Shown: positions 24,113 to 32,244 of the stretch, piece by piece | Layout of the letters: every line of letters begins with the position of its first letter | How positions within the stretch are numbered: the stretch's first letter is position 1 | DNA from: Mycobacterium sp. 1081908.1 | GTDB taxonomy: Bacteria > Actinomycetota > Actinomycetes > Mycobacteriales > Mycobacteriaceae | Assembly: GCF_001673535.1 (NCBI RefSeq) | Contig: NZ_LZLY01000133.1 | Coordinates: 1-64,000 of the forward strand | Length of the DNA: 64,000 nt | Direction of reading: 5' to 3' | Position numbers and translations under genes: made by a program | Notes under the pieces: generated by a model | Seen by the model: the letters and a program-made list of their open reading frames with translations, nothing else | What the model was told of the DNA's origin: nothing | Databases searched by the model: none

Positions 24113-24151
24113 AGTGGGGCGGGCGGGGCTCGAACCCGCGACCAACGGATT
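24113..24151. repeat. attR, 39-bp direct repeat
   Basis: Exact copy of 15,748-15,786. It overlaps the tRNA at 24,115-24,188 and ends one base before its anticodon. Together with attL it defines the element ends and the crossover region. Confidence 0.93.
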
Positions 24152-24188
24152 ATGAGTCCGCGGCTCTAACCAACTGAGCTACCGCCCC
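24115..24188 (-). tRNA. tRNA with CAT anticodon (Met or lysidine-Ile)
   Basis: 74 nt on the minus strand. The acceptor GGGGCGG pairs with CCGCCCC, discriminator A. The D-arm starts TAGCTCAGTTGGTTAGAGC. The anticodon arm is CGGACTCATAATCCG with anticodon CAT, and the T-arm is GCGGG-TTCGAGC-CCCGC. CCA is not encoded. The variable-loop TTGGTCG looks more like tRNA-Ile2 (lysidine-modified) than elongator Met, but this cannot be settled by eye. It is the attachment site of the element and of its probable predecessor in M. tuberculosis. Confidence 0.93.
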
Positions 24189-25006
24189 CGGTCTGGTTAA
24201 GGTGCGAACATCACCCTAGCGCTCACCGTCGATGCCCAGCGGTGGTGTGGGGCGTCAAGCGCCCGCGAGCAATGACGGCGTCGATGGCGAGCCGCCATTA
24301 CGGCTCGCTAAATTGTTGCGCATTGTTTCGGCGCCCTCACACCATTGCCATTACCGAAGTGAGCCGCGATCGGTTTCCCAACGAAGACTGTGCGCGCGAG
24401 CCAGCCGGTTCGCAGCAAAAAAGACGTTGAGCGCGACTGCGAAATCGGGGCTATGGGCGCCGCCCCGCCGTCGATGCCGATCATGTCTCGATCGCGGGTC
24501 GCCGTTCGCTCGTGCACGAGCCCGTAAACGACTTGTGGTGCAGCGGCTCTGGCCGTGGAATTCCAGACTTGACGGACCCCATCGTGCCGATAACCGCGGA
24601 CCCGTTGACTTGTGAAAAAGCCCCCGCTAACGCGAACTTAACGCGGTGCGGCAATCGTAGAGTTCTTTGCCCGCAACGGTGGCGCTGCCTTGCCTTCACG
24701 CAGGTCAGAAGCAGGAGTACTTCGTGACGACTTCCGGCGGGCGGCGGCGATCTGCGGCTTTGCCTCGACGGGGCGGGACTTGCGGCTTCGATTGCGGCCC
24801 AACGACTTACGTCCGACTGTCACTTCCGAACGCACCGTCCGGCTAAACGAAAAACAATTCAATCGCCAGCTAACGGCTGAAACAAAAGAGTTTTTTTGCT
24901 TTACTTTCCCGTTACCCTCTTCGGCGCTCGGTGGCGATTCCCGGGCGCACACTCCCACTAATGCGCGCATTACCAACAGTCAATGAAGCCTGAGAGGAAA
25001 TAGCGA
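24189..25006. other. 818-bp gap without a recognisable gene
   Basis: I see no convincing gene here. Short open frames exist on both strands but lack ribosome sites and family resemblance. The segment 24,840-25,006 is AT-richer than its surroundings (a run of seven T near 24,891) and probably holds the promoter of the small secreted protein, whose ribosome site GAGAGGAAA lies at 24,991-24,999. Confidence 0.5.
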
Positions 25007-25213
25007 ATGAGCAGAACAACGGCCGACTGTCCCCGACGCCTTGGTGCGCGAACCGCTTTTGCCGCGCTCGCCATCGCCGCCATGGCCGCGGCACCGGTGG
25101 TGGCTATCGCCGAGGCAACGCACCCGGCCAAGGCCACGGTGAGCGCCGACCCCAGCGACGTCGATTACAACTTCGTTGGTGACCCAGGCGCCGGTGGTGG
25201 TGGCGGCGGCTAA
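25007..25213 (+). CDS. Small secreted Gly-rich peptide
   Basis: A 68-residue protein. A long basic N-terminus (SRTTADCPRRLGARTAF), a hydrophobic core (AALAIAAMAAAPVVAIAEA) and a mature part of about 30 residues ending in GAGGGGGG. A signal peptidase site near AIAEA-T is likely. GAGAGGAAA lies 7 nt upstream of ATG. M. tuberculosis has a small gene (Rv2312) near this place, but relatedness is not established. Function unknown. Confidence 0.6.
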   Translation: MSRTTADCPRRLGARTAFAALAIAAMAAAPVVAIAEATHPAKATVSADPSDVDYNFVGDPGAGGGGGG

Positions 25214-25268
25214 TCCGTGACTCGGACCGACAATGGTGCCGCGCCCGGCGCGGCGCCATTGTCGTGCG

Positions 25269-26096
25269 TCAGCTGAACACCGTCTGTCCGTCAACGTCGA
25301 GCAGGTACCGCTCGGTGCCCTCCTCGACCCGCGGGGCGTCGGCGCCCAGCGACACGGCGACCTTGTTGCTGGCGTTGCGCATGACGTCGAAGGTGAGCTC
25401 GACGGCCTCTGCCTCGGAAAACCCTGAGCGCACCTCGGCGGCAACGTCGGCGACGAGGTGCGCAGGGGTCCAAACTAACCCATCGGTGTAGCGCAGCGCT
25501 GCTTTAGCGCGGCGGGTTAACCGACTTGAGTCCTCGTAGCGCTCGATGTCGCCGTACAGCGACTCCGATCCCCCGGCGTCCAGCGCGGTGGCCTCGCGCA
25601 GCGATTTGCACAGCCGGCAGTTGTGCTGCGCGGCGCCGCGCAGCCGGACCAGCTCGGCGGTCACGGGGTCCACGGCGCGCATCCGGGCCACCGCGGGAAG
25701 GAACTCGTTGAACACGAGGTCCGAGGGCTCGGTGGTGTGGTCCCAGTCGACCGGCCCGCTCACCCAGCCGAGGTGCTCGGAGCCGACGCCCAGCGCCTCC
25801 AGGCCGGCGCGCACCCGCGGCACGAAATCGGCGATGTACATCTGCGTGACCACGCTGAAGGTGCTGTCCCCCAGCTGTTTCCACAATCGGGACCGCTGAT
25901 CCCCGGTGATCGCCGAGACGTCGGCGCTGAACTGCTCGGCGAACTCCGCGACGACGGCCTCGGCCTCCGACGCCGGCTCAAAAACCTCGACCGCGGAGGG
26001 CAACGGCGGCAGCGACAACGTCTGCGCGCACACCCGCCGGACCAAACCCGCAAGACGCCCGTCGCCCGGGGACAAAGCCACCAACTGGGTCAGCAT
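25269..26096 (-). CDS. AhpD/carboxymuconolactone-decarboxylase-like protein (Rv2313c)
   Basis: A 275-residue helical protein. The C-terminal half carries the family's redox motif CRLCKSLREA (CxxC) in an AhpD-type context, followed by SRLTRRAKAALRYTDGL. The N-terminal half looks like a second, degenerate unit. Position before tldE/tldD matches Rv2313c. Stop and start gaps to the Tld genes are short (10 nt), so it may be the last gene of that operon. A peroxidase or thiol-oxidoreductase role is inferred from the motif only. Confidence 0.75.
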   Translation of the reverse strand: MLTQLVALSPGDGRLAGLVRRVCAQTLSLPPLPSAVEVFEPASEAEAVVAEFAEQFSADVSAITGDQRSRLWKQLGDSTFSVVTQMYIADFVPRVRAGLEALGVGSEHLGWVSGPVDWDHTTEPSDLVFNEFLPAVARMRAVDPVTAELVRLRGAAQHNCRLCKSLREATALDAGGSESLYGDIERYEDSSRLTRRAKAALRYTDGLVWTPAHLVADVAAEVRSGFSEAEAVELTFDVMRNASNKVAVSLGADAPRVEEGTERYLLDVDGQTVFS

Positions 26097-26106
26097 TTGT
26101 CACACG

Positions 26107-27480
26107 CTACTGCGCTTGGCTCACCGACGACATGTAGAAGTCGGGGATCCGCAGCGACGGCATCGCCGCCCGGGTGGCCCAGTCGCCCCACTCCCGCGGC
26201 AGCGTCTTTTCGCTCATACCCGCCTCGGTGGCCCGTCGCAGCAGGTCCAGCGGGCTCTCGTTGAACCGGAAGTTGTTGACCGCGGCGGTCACCTCGCCGT
26301 CCTCGATGAGGTAGACGCCGTCGCGGGTCAGCCCGGTGAGCAGCAGCGTGGTGGGGTCGACCTCGCGGATGTACCAGAGGGTGGTCAACAGCAGGCCGCG
26401 CTCGGTGGCCGCGATCATGTCGGCGGGCTCGGCCGACCCGCCGGTCATCACCAGGTTGTCGGCGGCGACCGCCACCTTGGCGTCGAATTTCTCGGCCGTG
26501 GCCCGCGGGTAGGCCAGCGCGTTGATGACGCCGTTGCGGACCCAGTCCACCTGGCCCAGTTCCATGCCGTTGTCGAACACCGACACCGTCTCCGAGGAGG
26601 CGCTGACCGCGACGAACGGCGTGCACGCCAGCCCCGGCGCCATCGGGTCGGAGAACATCGTCAGCGGCAGATCGGTCAGCCGCTCCCCCACCCGCGTCCC
26701 GCCGCCGGGCGCCGACAGCGCGGTGCGGCCCTCCTCGGCGCCGCGGCCCGCCATCGACCACGCCAGATAGATCATCATGTCGGCCACCGTCGACGGCGGC
26801 ATGATCGTCTCGTAGCGCCCGGCGGGCAGCGCGACGTTGCGCTTGGCCCAGCCCAGCCTCGTCGACAACTGCTCGAGCAGCGAATCGGTGGGCACGTCAA
26901 CGAAATCCGCGGTGCCGATGCCCGCCCAGGCGCTGGCGTCGCCGCGTTTGGCGTTGATCTCCACCGCGCCGGTCGGCTGGCTGAAGCGTCGGCGCAGGCC
27001 GGTCGACGACGCGAGGAATGTCGTCGAAACGCTGTGGTGCGCAAAGCCGTACAGCCGATCGGCGCCGCGGAAGCCCCGGCTCAGCGAGTCGGCGACGTCG
27101 GCGAAAACCAGCGGCCCGGTGCCGGGTACGGGTGCGTCCCAGTCGGCGGGGACCCCGGTGTCGGTCAGTAGCGGCGCGGCATCGCCGGCCTCCGGCGCCG
27201 AGCGGGCCGCCTCCTGGGACGCCGCCACCAGCCCCGGAATCACCCGCGGATCGACCTCGGCGGAGACCACCGTGCCGATGTGCGCGCTGTCGCCCTGCCG
27301 CACGACGGAAATCACGGTGATGCTGCGGTTGACCGAAACCCCGTTGGTGGTCATGGAATTGCCCGCCCAACGCAGCGTCGCCTCGACCTTGTCGGTGACC
27401 AGCACCATGGTCTCGCTGGCGCCGCCGAGCTTGGCCGCCTCTTCCAGGACGAGGTTGACGACATGCTGCGGGGTGATCAT
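26107..27480 (-). CDS. tldE: TldE/PmbA-like protease subunit (Rv2314c)
   Basis: A 457-residue PmbA/TldE homologue: VAVAADNLVMTGG, RDGVYLIEDGEV and NFRFNESPLDLLRRA are typical C-terminal landmarks. It lacks the HExxxH motif, as expected for the non-catalytic partner. ATG 27480 overlaps the tldD stop (ATGA). In other bacteria TldD-TldE form a heterodimeric zinc protease that threads and degrades peptides and matures some modified peptides. Length equals the M. tuberculosis protein. Confidence 0.9.
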   Translation of the reverse strand: MITPQHVVNLVLEEAAKLGGASETMVLVTDKVEATLRWAGNSMTTNGVSVNRSITVISVVRQGDSAHIGTVVSAEVDPRVIPGLVAASQEAARSAPEAGDAAPLLTDTGVPADWDAPVPGTGPLVFADVADSLSRGFRGADRLYGFAHHSVSTTFLASSTGLRRRFSQPTGAVEINAKRGDASAWAGIGTADFVDVPTDSLLEQLSTRLGWAKRNVALPAGRYETIMPPSTVADMMIYLAWSMAGRGAEEGRTALSAPGGGTRVGERLTDLPLTMFSDPMAPGLACTPFVAVSASSETVSVFDNGMELGQVDWVRNGVINALAYPRATAEKFDAKVAVAADNLVMTGGSAEPADMIAATERGLLLTTLWYIREVDPTTLLLTGLTRDGVYLIEDGEVTAAVNNFRFNESPLDLLRRATEAGMSEKTLPREWGDWATRAAMPSLRIPDFYMSSVSQAQ

Positions 27481-28994
27481 CGGCGGCCCTCGCTGACCGT
27501 GTTGAGCACGTTCACGCCCCGGAACAACGCCGACGGGCACCCGTGACTCACCGGGGCGACCTGCCCGGGCTGCGCCTTGCCGCAGTTGAACGCGCCGCCC
27601 AGCCGCCAGGTCGATGCACCGCCCACGGCCTCCATGGAATTCCAGAAGTCGGTGGTGGTGGCCTGGTAGGCGACGTCACGCAGCTGGCCGTCCAGGCGGC
27701 CGTCGCGGATCCGGAAGAACCGCTGGCCGGTGAACTGAAAGTTGTAGCGCTGCATGTCGATCGACCACGACTTGTCGCCCATGATGTAGATGCCGTCGTC
27801 GACGCGGCCGATCAGATCGGCGGTGCTGACGTCCTCGGGCCCTGGCTGCAGCGACACGTTGGCCATCCGCTGGATCGGCACGTGATGCGGCGAGTCGGCA
27901 TACGAGCACCCGTTGGAGCGCGCCTGCCCGAGCCGCGGCGCGAACACCCGGTCGAGCTGGTAGCCGACGAAGATGCCGTCGCGCACCAGATCCCAGCTCT
28001 GCGCGGCCACGCCCTCGTCGTCGTAACCGACGCTGGCCAGGCCGTGTTCGACGGTGCGGTCGGCGGTCACGTTCATCACCGGCGAGCCGTAGCGCATGGT
28101 GCCGAGCTTGTCGGGCGTCGCGAACGACGTTCCGGCGTAGGCGGCCTCGTAGCCGATCGCACGGTCGTATTCGGTTGCATGGCCGATGGATTCGTGGATG
28201 GTCAGCCACAGGTTGGTCGGGTCGATCACCAGATCCGTCGGCCCGGCCACCACGCTGGGCGACTTGACCTTCTCGGCCAACAGCGACGGCAGCTGGGCGA
28301 GCTCGTCGGTCCAGTTCCAGATCTCGTCGTCGGCCAGCGCCTCCCAGCCGCGCCCCATCGGCGGGGCCAGCGTGCGCATCGAGTCGAAGCTGCCCGCCGC
28401 GGCGTCGACGGTCACCGCCTCCAGCGACGGCAGCACCCGCACCCGCTGCTGGCTGATCGACGATCCGAAGGTGTCGGCGTAGAACGTCTGCTCCTTGACG
28501 GCGGTCAGACCCGCCGAGACGTGGTCGACGCCGTCGGCGCCCAGCAGGCGCCCGGAGTATTCCTCCAGCACGGCGATCTTGTCGGGGCCGGGCACCTCGA
28601 ACGGGTCGATCCGGTAGCTCGACACCCAGGTGGCGTCGGCGTACACGGGCTCCTCGGCGAGCTCGACGCGCTCGCTGTTCAGCATCGCCAGCGTGGTGGC
28701 CACGTGCACGGCGCGGCGCGCGGTCTCGGCCGCGACAGCGGGCGCCAACTCCGCGTGCGAGGCGAATCCCCAGGTGCCGTCGACGATCACCCGCACCGCC
28801 AGGCCCACCTCGCGGCTGACCACGGCGGTCTCCAGCTCGCCGTCGCGCAGCGCGATGATCTCGCTGCTGAGGCGGTGAAGCCGCAGGTCGGCATAGCTGG
28901 CCCCGGCCGCTTTGGCCGCCGACAACGCGGCGTCGGCGAGCTCGTGGCGCGGCAGGTCCAGGAAGTCGGGATCGATCCCCCGGTTCGGTGTCAC
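27477..28994 (-). CDS. tldD: TldD zinc protease subunit (Rv2315c)
   Basis: A 505-residue TldD. The metal site HESIGH (HExxxH) is present, with downstream GYDDEGVAAQ, GIFVGYQLDR, and late GGASTWRLGGAFNCGKAQPG. GTG 28994 gives the length of the M. tuberculosis protein; a longer open frame upstream is not supported. It overlaps tldE by 4 nt and is divergent from uspA with a 59-bp gap. It acts with TldE in the cytoplasm. Confidence 0.92.
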   Translation of the reverse strand: MTPNRGIDPDFLDLPRHELADAALSAAKAAGASYADLRLHRLSSEIIALRDGELETAVVSREVGLAVRVIVDGTWGFASHAELAPAVAAETARRAVHVATTLAMLNSERVELAEEPVYADATWVSSYRIDPFEVPGPDKIAVLEEYSGRLLGADGVDHVSAGLTAVKEQTFYADTFGSSISQQRVRVLPSLEAVTVDAAAGSFDSMRTLAPPMGRGWEALADDEIWNWTDELAQLPSLLAEKVKSPSVVAGPTDLVIDPTNLWLTIHESIGHATEYDRAIGYEAAYAGTSFATPDKLGTMRYGSPVMNVTADRTVEHGLASVGYDDEGVAAQSWDLVRDGIFVGYQLDRVFAPRLGQARSNGCSYADSPHHVPIQRMANVSLQPGPEDVSTADLIGRVDDGIYIMGDKSWSIDMQRYNFQFTGQRFFRIRDGRLDGQLRDVAYQATTTDFWNSMEAVGGASTWRLGGAFNCGKAQPGQVAPVSHGCPSALFRGVNVLNTVSEGRR

Positions 28995-29053
28995 CGCACC
29001 ACCGTAACGACCGCTCGCCACAAACGACGGCAACGCCCGCTTTAATTACCTGC

Positions 29054-29938
29054 ATGGCCAGCGCCGCACTGAGGAAACAGCCTCGATCCACCGCGCTGGG
29101 CTACGCCCTGCTGGCCCCCAGCCTGTTCGGTGTGCTGGCCTTTCTGCTGCTGCCCATCCTCGTGGTGATCTGGCTCAGCCTGTACCGGTGGGACCTGCTG
29201 GGCCCGCTGCGCTATGTGGGCCTGGCCAACTGGCGCTCGGTGCTGACCGACTCGGGCTTCGCCAACTCACTGATCGTCACCGCCGTCTTCGTAGCGATCG
29301 TGGTCCCCGCGCAGACGATCCTCGGGCTGCTGGCCGCGTCCATGCTGGCCCGCCGGCTCCCCGGGACCGGGCTGTTTCGCACGGTTTACGTGCTGCCGTG
29401 GATCTGCGCGCCGCTGGCGATCGCGGTGCTGTGGCGCTGGATCCTGGCCCCCACCGACGGCGCCGTCAGCGCCGTGCTCGGGCACAGCATCGGGTGGCTC
29501 TCCGATCCCAGCTTCGCGCTGCCGTTGGTGTCCGCCGTCGTGGTGTGGACCAACGTCGGCTACGTCTCGCTGTCGTTCCTGGCGGGCCTGTTGGCCATTC
29601 CCGACGACATACACGCCGCCGCGCGCACCGACGGCGCTAACGCGTGGCAACGGTTCTGGCGTATCACGCTGCCCATGCTGCGCCCGACGACGTTCTTCGT
29701 CCTGGTGACCGGGATCGTCAGCACCGCACAGGTTTTCGACATGGTGTACGCCCTGACCGGCGGGGGGCCGGCCGGCAGCACCGATCTGGTGGCCCACCGC
29801 ATCTACGCCGAGGCGTTCGGGGCGGCGGCGATCGGACGGGCGTCGGTGATGGCGGTGGTGCTGTTCGTCATCCTGATCGGGGTCACCGTCGTCCAGCACC
29901 TCTACTTCCGGCGACGGATCAGCTATGACCTCGTCTAG
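29054..29938 (+). CDS. uspA: Sugar ABC transporter permease UspA
   Basis: A 294-residue inner-membrane permease with six predicted helices, starting with GYALLAPSLFGVLAFLLLPI. The EAA loop is AARTDGANAWQRFWRITLPML. It belongs to the MalF/UgpA-type CUT1 permeases. M. tuberculosis UspABC (Rv2316-Rv2318) is described as an amino-sugar importer. ATG 29054 is the first plausible start. It overlaps uspB by 14 nt. No ATPase gene is present here, so a shared ATPase encoded elsewhere is expected. Confidence 0.92.
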   Translation: MASAALRKQPRSTALGYALLAPSLFGVLAFLLLPILVVIWLSLYRWDLLGPLRYVGLANWRSVLTDSGFANSLIVTAVFVAIVVPAQTILGLLAASMLARRLPGTGLFRTVYVLPWICAPLAIAVLWRWILAPTDGAVSAVLGHSIGWLSDPSFALPLVSAVVVWTNVGYVSLSFLAGLLAIPDDIHAAARTDGANAWQRFWRITLPMLRPTTFFVLVTGIVSTAQVFDMVYALTGGGPAGSTDLVAHRIYAEAFGAAAIGRASVMAVVLFVILIGVTVVQHLYFRRRISYDLV

Positions 29939-30749
29939 CCGCCTCTTCAACACGGTCGTCTACGCCGGGTTGACGCTGGGCGCGCTGATCACGTTGGCGC
30001 CGTTCGCACTTGGATTGCTGACCTCCTTCACCTCGGCGCACCAGTTCGCCACGGGCACGCCCCTGCAGCTGCCGCGCCCGCCCACCCTGGCCAACTACTC
30101 CGATCTGGGCGGGGCCGGGTTCGGTCGCGCGGCGGCGGTGACCGCGCTGATGACCGCGGTGATCCTGGTGGGCCAGCTGACGTTTTCGGTGCTGGCCGGA
30201 TACGCGTTCGCGCGCTTGCATTTTCCCGGGCGCGACGCGTTGTTCTGGGTCTACATCGCCACGCTGATGGTGCCCGCGACGGTCACGGTGGTGCCGATGT
30301 ATCTGATGATGGCGCAGCTGGGGCTGCGTAACACGTTCTGGGCGTTGGTGCTGCCGTTCATGTTCGGCTCGCCGTACGCGATCTTCCTGCTGCGCGAGCA
30401 CTTTCGCATCATCCCCAACGACCTGATCAACGCCGCGCGCCTCGACGGGGCCACCACCCTGGACGTGATCGTGCACGTGGTGATCCCGTCCAGCCGTCCC
30501 GTGCTGGCCGCGTTGGCGTTGATCACGGTGGTCTCGCAATGGAACAACTTCATGTGGCCCCTGGTGATCACCAGCGGGCATAAGTGGCGGGTGCTCACGG
30601 TGGCGACCGCGGACCTGCAGTCGCGGTTCAACTCCCAATGGACGTTGGTGATGGCGGCGACGACGCTCGCGATCGTGCCGCTGATCGCGCTGTTCGTGGG
30701 CTTCCAGCGGCACATCGTCGCGTCGATCGTCGTCTCGGGGCTCAAATGA
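29925..30749 (+). CDS. uspB: Sugar ABC transporter permease UspB
   Basis: A 274-residue permease of the MalG/UgpE type with six helices and the EAA loop NAARLDGATTLDVIVHVVIPSS. It overlaps uspA by 14 nt and forms the second half of the membrane channel. A large hairpin lies between its stop and the uspC start. Confidence 0.92.
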   Translation: MTSSSRLFNTVVYAGLTLGALITLAPFALGLLTSFTSAHQFATGTPLQLPRPPTLANYSDLGGAGFGRAAAVTALMTAVILVGQLTFSVLAGYAFARLHFPGRDALFWVYIATLMVPATVTVVPMYLMMAQLGLRNTFWALVLPFMFGSPYAIFLLREHFRIIPNDLINAARLDGATTLDVIVHVVIPSSRPVLAALALITVVSQWNNFMWPLVITSGHKWRVLTVATADLQSRFNSQWTLVMAATTLAIVPLIALFVGFQRHIVASIVVSGLK

Positions 30750-30758
30750 GTGGGCAGA

Positions 30759-30823
30759 GCGCCGAGATTGCCGTCATGGTTGCTTTATTTATGGATTCAC
30801 GACCACCACGGCAATCTCGGTGC
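30759..30823. repeat. Intercistronic hairpin between uspB and uspC
   Basis: Inverted arms 30759-30780 and 30802-30823 pair at 19 of 22 positions around a 21-nt, AT-rich loop. The right arm ends 6 nt before ATG 30829 and would cover the ribosome-loading region of uspC. There is no U-tract. It could stabilise the upstream message, attenuate, or control uspC translation. Confidence 0.75.
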
Positions 30824-30828
30824 ACACC

Positions 30829-32166
30829 ATGACCCGGCCGCGCTCCTCGACGCTGGTCGCGGGGTCGCTGGTGCTGGTGGCGGTGCTGCTGGCCGCCATG
30901 GCGGTGCTGCTGGACTATTCCGCCGAGCCGCACGGCGGCAAGATCGTCATCAAGGTGCGGCTGTGGGCCGATCAGATCGCCGCGGCGTATCAGCGGTCGT
31001 TCGACGAATTCAACCGCGCGCACCGCGATATCGAGGTCCGCACCAACATCGTCGCGTATTCGACGTACTTCAACACGCTGCGCACCGACGTCGCGGGCGG
31101 CAGCGCCGACGACATCTTCTGGCTGTCCAACGCCTATCTCGCCGCCTACGCCGACGACGGCCGGTTGCTTGACGTCGGCAAGATGCTGGGTCGCGATGCC
31201 GCCGCCGACTGGGACCCGGCGGTGGTGGAGCAGTTCACCCGCGGCGGTGCGCTGTGGGGTGTGCCGCAGCTGACCGACGGCGGAATCGCGCTGTACTACA
31301 ACGCGGACCTGCTCGGCGCGGCCGGAATCGACCCCGCCCAACTGGACACCCTGCGGTGGAGCCCCGACGGCGGCGACACGCTGCGGCCCCTGCTCGCCCG
31401 GCTGACGCTCGATGCCGACGGAAACGCGGCGGGCACACCGCGTTTCGACCCCGGGCGGGTGCGCCAGTGGGGATACAACGCGGCCAACGATCCGCAGGGC
31501 ATCTACCTGAACTACATCGGCTCGGCGGGTGGGGTATTCCAGCGCGGCGACGAGTTCGCGTTCGACAATCCCGCGGCGGTGTCGGCCTTCCGGTATCTGG
31601 TGGGTTTGATCAACGACGACCACGTCGCACCGCCGGCCTCCGACACCAACGACAACGGCGACTTCTCCCGCAATCAGTTCCTGGCCGGCAGGATGGCGCT
31701 CTTCCAGTCCGGCACCTACAACCTCAAACCGGTCGCCCGCGATGCGCGCTTCCGCTGGGGCGTGGCCATGATGCCGGCGGGTCCCGCCGGCCGGGTGAGC
31801 GTCACCAACGGGATTGCCGCAGCGGGTAATTCAGCGACCAAGCACCCGGATGCGGTGCGCCAGGTGCTGGCCTGGATGGGCAGCCGGGAGGGCAACGCCT
31901 ACCTGGGCCGCGACGGTGCGGCCATTCCCGCGGTGCTGTCGGCTCAGCCGGTCTACTTCGACCATTGGGCCACCGAGGGCATCGACGTCCGGCCGTTCTT
32001 CTCCGTCCTGAAGGGTCCCCGCATCCCCGCCCCCGGCGGCGCCGGCTTCGCCGCGGGGTACACCGCCCTGCAAAGCTATTTCGACGAAATGTTCTTGGGT
32101 CGAGGCGATGTCGCCGTCACGCTGCGGAAGGCTCAGGCGGCGGCCAACGCCGCCGCGCAGCGCTAG
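30829..32166 (+). CDS. uspC: Sugar-binding protein UspC
   Basis: A 445-residue extracytoplasmic solute-binding protein. One N-terminal hydrophobic segment (STLVAGSLVLVAVLLAAMAVLL) without a lipobox Cys, then VRLWADQIAAAYQRSFDEFN, DDIFWLSNAYLAAYA, LTDGGIALYYNADLL and WGVAMMPAGPAG, typical of CUT1 binding proteins. ATG 30829 is used; GTG 30820 would fall inside the hairpin. No ribosome site is clear. It should bind an amino sugar or related ligand for UspAB. Confidence 0.88.
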   Translation: MTRPRSSTLVAGSLVLVAVLLAAMAVLLDYSAEPHGGKIVIKVRLWADQIAAAYQRSFDEFNRAHRDIEVRTNIVAYSTYFNTLRTDVAGGSADDIFWLSNAYLAAYADDGRLLDVGKMLGRDAAADWDPAVVEQFTRGGALWGVPQLTDGGIALYYNADLLGAAGIDPAQLDTLRWSPDGGDTLRPLLARLTLDADGNAAGTPRFDPGRVRQWGYNAANDPQGIYLNYIGSAGGVFQRGDEFAFDNPAAVSAFRYLVGLINDDHVAPPASDTNDNGDFSRNQFLAGRMALFQSGTYNLKPVARDARFRWGVAMMPAGPAGRVSVTNGIAAAGNSATKHPDAVRQVLAWMGSREGNAYLGRDGAAIPAVLSAQPVYFDHWATEGIDVRPFFSVLKGPRIPAPGGAGFAAGYTALQSYFDEMFLGRGDVAVTLRKAQAAANAAAQR

Positions 32167-32244
32167 CCGCCGATCGCGCGAAAGCGTTCACAGGCCCGTC
32201 GACGGGCGGTAGGCTGACGCGACCTGCAACAAGGAGAGGATGTC

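Larger units (their letters stand above)
15748..24151. mobile_element. 8.4-kb tRNA-integrated element (satellite/AICE-like)
   Basis: The element is bounded by 39-bp direct repeats from a tRNA 3' end and carries its integrase beside the right repeat. Cargo, left to right: unknown membrane-anchored gene, serine recombinase, DUF2510 protein, two small zinc-binding proteins, small phage-type proteins, RepA-like helicase with iterons, AlpA/Xis-like protein, integrase. Base composition is visibly less GC-rich than the flanks. No capsid, tail, terminase or relaxase gene is seen, so it is not a full prophage; a phage satellite or a reduced integrative element fits. M. tuberculosis keeps an annotated integrase fragment and excisionase (Rv2309c, Rv2310) at the syntenic place, which suggests an old hotspot. 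Confidence 0.85.

Noticed and set aside
15748..24151. Complete prophage
   Set aside because: No terminase, portal, capsid, tail or lysis genes are present between the attachment repeats.
24690..24986. Possible 98-residue protein in the gap after the tRNA
   Set aside because: No ribosome site, no family resemblance, and a competing frame on the other strand. Composition is not like neighbouring genes.
27543..29045. A 500-codon open frame on the plus strand antisense to tldD/tldE
   Set aside because: Its translation is His/Arg/Gly-rich nonsense typical of the opposite strand of GC-rich genes, while tldD and tldE are clear homologues with family motifs.
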